Origin: a bacterium
GTDB taxonomy: Bacteria > Hydrogenedentota > Hydrogenedentia > Hydrogenedentiales > SLHB01
NCBI GenBank assembly: GCA_024231375.1
Contig: JAAEQP010001048.1
Location: 1-7,699, forward strand
Length of the DNA: 7,699 bases
Direction: 5' to 3'
The stretch's first letter is position 1, and each line of letters starts with the position of its first letter. Shown here one piece after another: positions 1 to 5,921 of this stretch. The translations under genes and the position numbers were made by a program. Under the pieces are notes generated by a model. It searched no databases. It saw only the letters and a program-made list of their open reading frames with translations, and was not told the DNA's origin.

Positions 1-138
1 CGGTGGGAGGCGCCTCTCGTGACCCGCGATGCGCGGCGCGACACCGTGGCCGAGCCCGTCATGCTGAGGGTCTACGAAGTGCAGCATCCGGAGTGCTTCG
101 ACATGCAGATGTCCTGCATCCACGACGGGTACTTCTAG
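1..138 (+). CDS. C-terminal end of an unidentified protein (5' truncated by window edge)
   Basis: Frame 1 is open from the first base to a TAG at 136-138, giving 45 residues that end in HDGYF. Most third codon positions are G or C and the residue mix is ordinary for a protein (EPVMLRVYEV, then CFDMQMSC), so this reads as true coding sequence. The start and nearly all of the gene lie to the left of the window. I do not recognise the family from this tail and assign no function. It lies on the same strand as the HzsA-related gene but 260 bases upstream of it, so it is probably a separate transcription unit. Coding status is fairly sure; identity is unknown. Confidence 0.65.
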   Translation, partial: RWEAPLVTRDARRDTVAEPVMLRVYEVQHPECFDMQMSCIHDGYF

Positions 139-147
139 CGAATAGAT

Positions 148-185
148 GAATGGATGCAACGAATGGTTGTCGTCCCCATCCATTC
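148..185 (+). other. Bulged inverted repeat downstream of the first gene
   Basis: GAATGGATG (148-156) is an exact reverse complement of CATCCATTC (177-185). Within it, CAAC (157-160) pairs with GTTG (166-169) around a GAATG loop, so the transcript can form a 13-pair stem with one 7-base bulge (170-176). It begins 10 bases after the upstream stop codon, where a terminator or 3' mRNA-stabilising hairpin would lie. No T-run follows, so it is not a canonical intrinsic terminator. The rest of the gap (186-381) shows no gene or clear promoter that I can support. Confidence 0.4.
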
Positions 186-383
186 CGCGGGCATCTCCAC
201 CACCATATTTGCTTTGGCCAGTGAGTCCGTCGGATAATGCGCGGACTTCGAGCGGAGTTTCTTGGGCTCAAGAAGAGTTCGGGCTGGAGCGCCATTCTCC
301 TGCCTTCGTCGTACCATGCCGATGGCGTGCCGTGAACACGTTTGAGCAAGCTCTTCTGGTCCGGCAACGGCATATCAGAGAGT

Positions 384-390
384 AGGAAGA
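384..390 (+). promoter_or_regulatory. Ribosome binding site deciding the start at 399
   Basis: AGGAAGA at 384-390 lies 8 bases before the ATG at 399. It favours that ATG over the in-frame TTG at 342, which has no purine-rich site before it and would put 19 extra residues in front of the signal sequence. Confidence 0.6.
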
Positions 391-398
391 CCTGTCCA

Positions 399-2792
399 AT
401 GCAAAGACCTGCGATTATCCGAAATTTCGTCATCCTGATGGTCCTTTTCGGTGCGGCGGCGACGTTGATAACCTGCAACACCCCGGCGCGAACGGACGAG
501 GCCGCGAAAGCACCTGCCGTGGACGCGACCGAGGCGCCCGCGGTCGAGGCGCCCACCACGGTCAATCCAGACGAACTGGGCTTTGACGAGATCGTCTTCG
601 TGAAGCGCAAACCCTATTCTTCTGACCACTACTACACGGACATCAACAACGGCACGAGCCGCGACCGGTTTCTTGCCGAAAACGGCATCTATGTCTACAA
701 CCTTCGTACCCAGAAGGAGCGGGCCGTCGTGACGGCGGCCGACCTGCCCGGCGGCAAGGGCTTCATCGGCAAGATCAGCCTGTCCTTCGATGCCCGGAAA
801 GTCGTCTTTGACTTCCGCGAGCATCCCAACGACGGGTTCCGCGTTTGGGAAGTCAACACGGATGGGACGGGGCTGCGCCAGTTGACGTTTCCGCCGGCCG
901 ACGAAGCGGAGAAAGTGGCGCGCTGGGGAAGACCCTGGCACACCGACGATGTCCACCCGTGCTATCTGCCGGACGGCAAGATCATGTTCTCCTCAACCCG
1001 CTGCGAACACACCATCCTCTGTGGCGGGTCGGCGGGGCTTGTCGCACCCGTTCTTCATCGCATGGATGCCGACGGGGCGAATATGGAACAGATCAGCAAG
1101 AGTCCTGTCAGTGAATTCTGCCCGGTCGTTCTGGATGATGGCCGCGTCCTGTATCACCGGTGGGAGTATATCGACAAGGGCGCGCGGGTCAGCAAGACGA
1201 TCTGGTCCATGAATCCGGACGGATCCAAGACCCAAGAACTCTACGGCGCTTCCGATGATACGACGACGGTGTACATGTACCCGCAACCCGTGCCCGGTGA
1301 AGAGCGGCGCCTCGTGTGTGTGGGGACCTGTCACTATCCGCAGGGCGGGTGCCTGGGCGCGATCATGCTGATCGACTTGGGCAAAGGTATCCGCCATCGC
1401 GGCCCGGACCCGGACGAAGCGGATTACGTGCAATGGCATGACACGTATGCCGTTACGAATATCACCCCCCAAGTGTTCATTGAACGCCGAACCGAACCCG
1501 GCTGGCATTTCCTGACCGAGAGCGGCCGATACAAGCACGACCGGGAAGGCCGGAGCGGCCATCTGTATACCCACCCCTTTCCCGTCAGTGAAAATACGTT
1601 TCTCGTTTCCTACAAGGTCGATCCGGCGGATCATTACAAAGAAGTGGCCGATGCCTATGCGCTGTATCTCGTCGATACCCAAGGGAACCATCGCCTGGTC
1701 CATCGGGACGCGGCGCTGTCCTGCTGGCACCCGACGCCGCTGGTCGCACGCAAAACGCCGCCGCGCATTGTTCCATCCCGGAATCCGGCCTACGTGGCCA
1801 GCAATGAGGCCCTGTGTATCGTGGCCAATGTCTACCAAGGCATGGAAGGCGTGAAACCGGGCGAGGTCAAGTGGCTTCGGATCAATGAAGCGATTCCCCG
1901 CTACTGGGACACGGGCCGGCGCTGGGGAAGCGCCACCAGCAGCTCCAGTTGGAAGGCGGCCCTCTGGCCCCGCGCGCAATGGGGCGTTGTACCGGTCGAA
2001 AAGGACGGCTCGGCCTACTTCACCGTGCCAGCGAACCGCAGTATCTTCTTCCAGGCTCTCGATGAGAACTTCATGGAACTCCAGCGCGAGCGGACCTATG
2101 TGAACTACCAACCCGGCGAGGTGCGGTCCTGTGTCGGCTGCCATGGACGGTCCAGCCATACCACTCACTCCATCGGGGCCAATACGCCGCTCGCGATGAA
2201 CCGCCCGCCGAGTACGCCCCAGCCGCAACCCTGCGATGCCGTTGCCCATGGCGGCGACGGCCGCCCCGAGCAGGTGATTCATTACCCCAGCGACATTCAG
2301 CCCATCTTTGACGCCAAGTGCGTCGTTTGCCACGGGAATGCCGACCCCGCGGGAGACCTGAAACTGACCAAGGATCTTACCGTCTACTACAACGTGTCCT
2401 ATGAAGAACTCGGAAAACGGGAATTGGCGGGGCCCATCATCCCGGAATTCACCTCCTTCGCGAAGGGGGATCGAGGAAATTACAACGGCGCCCTTCTTCC
2501 CCCAAGAAGTCTGGGATCCCACACGAGCGTGCTGGTCGATCTGCTGACCAAGCCGGGCCACCTGAAGAACGCTGAAGTGGACCACTCCGAAATGCTGACG
2601 GACACGGAATTGATGCGGGTGACTCGCTGGGTGGACTCCAACTACCAGTTCTACGGCGCCTACTACGGCCGACACCATTCGGAGTGGGCGAAGCCGGATG
2701 CGGGCAACCCGGCCTACGACCCGGCCGATTTCCGCCGTAGACCTGTCTTCGAAGAAGCCATCAGCATGCGGGCCCCCGAGTGGCATCGATAG
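399..2792 (+). CDS. HzsA-related protein: TolB-like propeller plus two haem c sites, probable lipoprotein
   Basis: This is a 797-residue exported protein. Residues 10-24 are hydrophobic and end in LITC with Cys26, a usable though atypical lipobox (Thr at -1); an acidic Ala/Pro-rich tether follows. Residues about 60-460 carry PD40/TolB-like propeller signatures (NTDGTGLRQLTF, HPCYLPDGKIMFSS from residue 186, DADGANMEQIS, MNPDGSK). Residues about 500-580 match the middle domain of hydrazine synthase alpha (GVVPVEKDGSAYFTVPA, then LDEN and PGEVRSCVGCH). Haem c sites are CVGCH (578-582) and CVVCH (641-645); the second lies in the SDIQPIFDAKC context typical of planctomycete cytochrome c domains. 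In anammox HzsA, as I recall, the first haem has an unusual Tyr ligand four residues after the CxxCH His; here that position is Ser. HzsB and HzsC are absent from the window, so this is better called HzsA-related than hydrazine synthase. The substrate is unknown. It probably forms an operon with the next gene, 61 bases on. Confidence 0.85.
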   Translation: MQRPAIIRNFVILMVLFGAAATLITCNTPARTDEAAKAPAVDATEAPAVEAPTTVNPDELGFDEIVFVKRKPYSSDHYYTDINNGTSRDRFLAENGIYVYNLRTQKERAVVTAADLPGGKGFIGKISLSFDARKVVFDFREHPNDGFRVWEVNTDGTGLRQLTFPPADEAEKVARWGRPWHTDDVHPCYLPDGKIMFSSTRCEHTILCGGSAGLVAPVLHRMDADGANMEQISKSPVSEFCPVVLDDGRVLYHRWEYIDKGARVSKTIWSMNPDGSKTQELYGASDDTTTVYMYPQPVPGEERRLVCVGTCHYPQGGCLGAIMLIDLGKGIRHRGPDPDEADYVQWHDTYAVTNITPQVFIERRTEPGWHFLTESGRYKHDREGRSGHLYTHPFPVSENTFLVSYKVDPADHYKEVADAYALYLVDTQGNHRLVHRDAALSCWHPTPLVARKTPPRIVPSRNPAYVASNEALCIVANVYQGMEGVKPGEVKWLRINEAIPRYWDTGRRWGSATSSSSWKAALWPRAQWGVVPVEKDGSAYFTVPANRSIFFQALDENFMELQRERTYVNYQPGEVRSCVGCHGRSSHTTHSIGANTPLAMNRPPSTPQPQPCDAVAHGGDGRPEQVIHYPSDIQPIFDAKCVVCHGNADPAGDLKLTKDLTVYYNVSYEELGKRELAGPIIPEFTSFAKGDRGNYNGALLPPRSLGSHTSVLVDLLTKPGHLKNAEVDHSEMLTDTELMRVTRWVDSNYQFYGAYYGRHHSEWAKPDAGNPAYDPADFRRRPVFEEAISMRAPEWHR

Positions 2793-2808
2793 GGCGAGCA
2801 GCGGTATC

Positions 2809-2833
2809 GGCGGGCACCCCCGCCCGTGGCGGG
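2809..2833 (+). promoter_or_regulatory. Two mutually exclusive 6-bp hairpins in the intergenic spacer
   Basis: CCCGCC (2819-2824) is flanked by two identical copies of its reverse complement GGCGGG, at 2809-2814 and 2828-2833. It can pair upstream with a CACC loop or downstream with a CGT loop, but not both. The second stem ends 7 bases before the ribosome binding site of the isomerase-like gene. This could act as a simple two-state switch, an mRNA processing or stability element, or be chance in GC-rich DNA. No T-run follows either stem. Confidence 0.35.
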
Positions 2834-2840
2834 AAACGAC

Positions 2841-2848
2841 AGGGAGAG
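2841..2848 (+). promoter_or_regulatory. Ribosome binding site for the isomerase-like gene
   Basis: AGGGAGAG lies 5 bases before the ATG at 2854. It supports this start over the in-frame GTG/ATG options further upstream, such as 2698, which lie inside the preceding gene and would displace the twin-arginine signal from the N-terminus. Confidence 0.65.
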
Positions 2849-2853
2849 AACGG

Positions 2854-4350
2854 ATGAAGACTCGAAGCGGGTGTACGGAACATGGGTGCGGTTGTGACGG
2901 GGACTTCAACCGTCGCGAGTTCATGGCGCTTGCCGGGCTGGCGACCGGTACCGCCGCCACGATGGCGCCAATGATGAAGGCATCCGCGGGGGCAATGCCG
3001 AAACCGGGTGCGAAGCGTCCTGCGCGCGTTCGGGTCGTGTTTCTGTATCCGTCGTCCAAGACCTTTTCGGACAACCCGGACGGATGGTGGAGCTGGCCCG
3101 GCAACGATTTCGATGCCGAAGGGCGCCAGAAGGCCTACATGGACAACCTGCGCGAGGCCCAAGAACCCCTCGGCGTGGAACTCATCGCCGATCAAGGATC
3201 CGTGGGGGACGAGAAGGACGCACAGAAACTCGTCACCGCCCTCCGGGAAGAGCCGGTAGACGGGCTTCTCCTGGTCATGTTCTACAACAACAGCCTGAAA
3301 CTGGCCGACATGCTGATCGAATGCGCGAAGGAGCTCGGCCTTCCCGCCATCTTCTACATCGGACTCGGCGTGAAGCATGGCCCCATCGCCTCCTACCAGC
3401 GAGAGGGCGTCTACTTCATCCAATCGCACGAAAACCTCGAGGCCATCCAGGACGGCCTCCGCATGATTGCAACGAAGGTCCGCCTGGGCCAAAGCCTGCT
3501 GCTGAGCGTCAACGAAGCCGAGGAGCGCCGGGTAGGCGTCGAGGCTTTCTTCGGAATCAACGTCCGCGTCATCCCGTTCAAGGAATACGCGAAGCTCTTC
3601 GACGATGTCGCCATCAGCGGCGAAGACCGCGCCTGGATGCAGGCGCTCGTCGACGATGCGAGAGAGGTGCGCGGCATGACGCCGAAGGCGCTGGACAATG
3701 CCATCCGCGCCCACTTGGCGCTCAAACAGTTGATTCGGGAAGAGGGCGCCGACGGGATCACCATGAACTGTTTGCGTCGCGGCATGCTCAAGCCCTGCAT
3801 CAGTTTCTCGGAACTCAACAGCGAACTCATCCCCGCCGCCTGCGAGAACGACCTGTCGGCCGCGTATACTCAATTGATCGGGCAACTTCTGACGGGACAA
3901 CCCGGCTTTCAGCACAATCCCGCCTACGACACCGAGCGGAACCACTACTACGGTTCGCACTGCACCTGTCCGGCGCAGTTGAACGGCCCCGACGGGCCCC
4001 GGTCGTCCTACCTACTACGCCGGTTCGCCCACACCAACGAGGGAAGCTGTGCGGTCCAGGTCTTCTGGGCCGAAGATGAACCGGTGACGATGGTGCGCTA
4101 TCACGCCAGCGAGGACCCCAAGCTCGACGTCTACGCGGGCAAGGTCGTCACGTCCTACCCCATGCCGCCCGTCGGCGGCTGCACGACCAACGTCGCCATC
4201 GAACTCGCCGACCGCAGCGACGCCTGTATGGTTCGGGGGCACCACAACCTATTGTTCACCGGTGACCACGCCCGACGCTTCCGCCTCTTCGCACGCTTGC
4301 ACCGGCTACCTCTCGCTGACACGGGGTACGAGGGACCTTGGCCCGGATAG
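2854..4350 (+). CDS. Tat-exported L-fucose/arabinose isomerase-like protein
   Basis: This is a 498-residue protein. A twin-arginine signal N-R-R-E-F-M (19-24) is followed by an Ala/Gly/Met-rich hydrophobic stretch to about residue 47, so export of a folded protein is expected. The mature part begins with a beta strand (RVRVVFLYPSS) and has alternating alpha/beta segments (DGLLLVMFYNN, LPAIFYIGLG) as in the N-terminal domains of L-fucose isomerases. The C-terminal half resembles the fucose isomerase C-domain: PAACENDLSAAYTQLIGQLL with Glu331 and Asp333, GSHCTC with His369, then HHNLLFTGDHARRF near the end. Glu331 and His369 are candidate metal ligands by analogy; I could not align them. Known members are cytoplasmic sugar isomerases, so export is notable and catalysis is unproven. 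Before the Tat motif lies a Cys cluster (C7, C12, C14), odd for a signal peptide. It follows the HzsA-related gene by 61 bases on the same strand and probably shares its transcript. Confidence 0.72.
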   Translation: MKTRSGCTEHGCGCDGDFNRREFMALAGLATGTAATMAPMMKASAGAMPKPGAKRPARVRVVFLYPSSKTFSDNPDGWWSWPGNDFDAEGRQKAYMDNLREAQEPLGVELIADQGSVGDEKDAQKLVTALREEPVDGLLLVMFYNNSLKLADMLIECAKELGLPAIFYIGLGVKHGPIASYQREGVYFIQSHENLEAIQDGLRMIATKVRLGQSLLLSVNEAEERRVGVEAFFGINVRVIPFKEYAKLFDDVAISGEDRAWMQALVDDAREVRGMTPKALDNAIRAHLALKQLIREEGADGITMNCLRRGMLKPCISFSELNSELIPAACENDLSAAYTQLIGQLLTGQPGFQHNPAYDTERNHYYGSHCTCPAQLNGPDGPRSSYLLRRFAHTNEGSCAVQVFWAEDEPVTMVRYHASEDPKLDVYAGKVVTSYPMPPVGGCTTNVAIELADRSDACMVRGHHNLLFTGDHARRFRLFARLHRLPLADTGYEGPWPG

Positions 4351-4358
4351 ACGGCATG

Positions 4359-4376
4359 TTGGAGGAATTGGAGGAA
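4359..4376 (+). repeat. Exact tandem 9-bp duplication in the convergent gap
   Basis: TTGGAGGAA occurs twice back to back (4359-4367 and 4368-4376), nine bases after the stop of the isomerase-like gene. The 93-base gap between the two convergent stop codons shows no hairpin followed by a T-run, so no bidirectional intrinsic terminator is evident. Confidence 0.6.
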
Positions 4377-4443
4377 CCGTGGACGAAGTCGGGCGAAGAA
4401 TTTGGGACCATCCATCGGACCCCTTGGCTCGACTGGCCCAACC

Positions 4444-5901
4444 TCACCGTTGCGGCCTCTCGGGCCTTCCGTCGCGCGCCCTACGGTTTCGCTTGTCGGT
4501 TCGGACCTTGTTCGGATCGAAGTCCGCGTTCGGGGTGGGAAACTGCGCGTTGACCTCCTCAAGGTGCTCTTGCAGCCGCAGGTGGAGGTCAGTCACCTTG
4601 TCGGGCATCTTCTGAGCCAGATCCTTGTGCTCGCCAATATCCTGAGCGAGGTCAAAGAGGCGCAATTCACCGGTTTCATAGAACTTGACGAGCTTGTAAT
4701 CACCTAGACGAATGACGGAATGGGGACCATTGCCGCTCTGGTAGTGAGGAAAGTGGAAGACCAGCCCTTCGCGCGGACGTTTGACTACGCCGGCGCCCTC
4801 CGTGAAGAGCTGCGCGAAGTTGCCACCCTCGACGCCCTCCGGGAGCGGCGCATCAGCCCCGCCCAAAGCACACAGGGTCGGCAGCACGTCGTAGCCCACC
4901 ACTGGCACATCGCAGAAGGCGCTTGCTTTGACGCCCGGGCCCCGGACAATGAGCGGGACGCGGATGCCGCCTTCAAACAACGAGCCCTTGCCGCCTCGCA
5001 GGGGGCGAACGTTTGAACCGCCGCCGGCGCCGTTGTCGGACATGTAGATCACGTAGGTGTTGTCCGTGATGCCGAGGGCGTCGATCTGCTTCATAAGCAG
5101 CCCGACGCCGGCATCGAGATTCTCCGTCATGGCCGCACGCTCGACGTCTTTGTGCATTTTGCCCGGCGTACGCTGGCGATAGGTTTCTTGCGTGCTCTTC
5201 AGAGAGTTCTCGGGATAGTGCAACGCATGATAGGAGAGTTGGACGTAAAAGGGCCTCCCACCTTTGACGGATTCTTCCATGAAGGCGTTGGCCCGCCTGG
5301 ACATGCCGAAGATGTCGACGGGGTTGGGGTCGACAAAGGGGGCAGCATCTTTGTTGCTCGTGTCCCCGTCATGGACGTCGTATCCGTGGGCGCCGGGGCC
5401 GCCGCCGCCAAGATGCCACTTGCCGAAATGGGCCGTCGTGTAACCGGCGCTCTTCAACATCTCGGCAATTGTGGTTTCCTTCGCTGAAATATGCTTCTCG
5501 GAGTGTGGAGGAACGAGCTTGTAGTCGTCGGCTGCGGTCATGACGGGCGCGGCCTTGCACCAATGCAATTGGGCAGGGCTCTTGCCTGTCTGAATGCTCA
5601 CGCGCGTAGGAGAACAGACCGGCGCGGGCGCATAGGCGCTGGAAAAGCGCATTCCTTCGCTGGCGAGAATCTCCAGGTTAGGCGTCCGGTAGAAATCGCT
5701 CTTGGAATTCGGAATGTCCGGATGCATTTGGACGGACAGGCCCGTCCAATCCTGGTCATCGGACAGGATGAAGACGAAGTTGGGCTTGCTCTGTTCCGGC
5801 TCGCCTTGGGCAGAACAGCGCCCGATTGCCAGAAAGCCCATTGCGCTTGTGCCAGCAGACGCCAGAAAACGTCTGCGACTCACGGAAGTTGTCTCGGACA
5901 T
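4444..5901 (-). CDS. Tat-exported type I (formylglycine) sulfatase
   Basis: This is a 485-residue sulfatase that hydrolyses sulfate esters, probably in the periplasm or at the cell surface. A twin-arginine signal S-R-R-R-F-L (8-13) precedes a hydrophobic stretch to about residue 32. Family landmarks are intact and in order: FILSDDQD with metal-binding Asp48 and Asp49; the formylglycine site CSPTR with Cys96, followed by TGK at 105-107; HFGKWHLG with Lys161 and His163; YHALHYP with His225; MSDNGAGGG with Asp289 and Asn290; and LRGGKGSLFEGGIRVP with Lys305. Activation needs a formylglycine-generating enzyme, which is not in the window. The start at 5901 is chosen because GAGGAG lies 6 bases upstream; in-frame ATG 5907 and GTG 5922 are less likely because they overlap that site or the preceding stop. 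It lies 20 bases after the ASST stop, implying one transcript. Substrate (glycan or phenolic sulfate) cannot be read from the sequence. Confidence 0.93.
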   Translation of the reverse strand: MSETTSVSRRRFLASAGTSAMGFLAIGRCSAQGEPEQSKPNFVFILSDDQDWTGLSVQMHPDIPNSKSDFYRTPNLEILASEGMRFSSAYAPAPVCSPTRVSIQTGKSPAQLHWCKAAPVMTAADDYKLVPPHSEKHISAKETTIAEMLKSAGYTTAHFGKWHLGGGGPGAHGYDVHDGDTSNKDAAPFVDPNPVDIFGMSRRANAFMEESVKGGRPFYVQLSYHALHYPENSLKSTQETYRQRTPGKMHKDVERAAMTENLDAGVGLLMKQIDALGITDNTYVIYMSDNGAGGGSNVRPLRGGKGSLFEGGIRVPLIVRGPGVKASAFCDVPVVGYDVLPTLCALGGADAPLPEGVEGGNFAQLFTEGAGVVKRPREGLVFHFPHYQSGNGPHSVIRLGDYKLVKFYETGELRLFDLAQDIGEHKDLAQKMPDKVTDLHLRLQEHLEEVNAQFPTPNADFDPNKVRTDKRNRRARDGRPERPQR

Positions 5902-5907
5902 GCTCAT

Positions 5908-5913
5908 CTCCTC
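5908..5913 (-). promoter_or_regulatory. Ribosome binding site for the sulfatase
   Basis: On the minus strand GAGGAG occupies 5913-5908, 6 bases before the ATG at 5901 and 8 bases after the TAG of the preceding gene. The arrangement fits translation of the sulfatase from the ASST transcript. Confidence 0.7.
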
Positions 5914-5921
5914 AGTTTCCA

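Noticed and set aside
258..275. Short hairpin TTCTTG-GGCT-CAAGAA in the gap before the HzsA-related gene
   Set aside because: Six base pairs with no T-run and no obvious position relative to a promoter or start; too weak to call a terminator or operator.
342..398. In-frame TTG start that would add 19 residues to the HzsA-related protein
   Set aside because: No ribosome binding site precedes it and it would push the signal sequence inward; the ATG at 399 has AGGAAGA at good spacing.
59..610. 183-codon minus-strand frame across the first gap and the HzsA-related start
   Set aside because: It overlaps two plus-strand coding regions with better codon use, and its Ala/Ser/Gly-rich start is the complement of the lipoprotein tether region.
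399..2792. Calling the gene true hydrazine synthase alpha (hzsA)
   Set aside because: No HzsB or HzsC in the window and the Tyr after the first CxxCH is missing, so an anammox function is not supported.
993..3104. 703-codon open frame on the minus strand opposite the HzsA-related gene
   Set aside because: The plus-strand frame has clear domain and haem motifs. The antisense product is a shadow produced by GC-rich third positions and shows no recognisable motif.
2761..3960. 399-codon minus-strand frame opposite the isomerase-like gene
   Set aside because: Same antisense shadow effect; it ends within the gene on the other strand, crosses the intergenic region and has no family signature.
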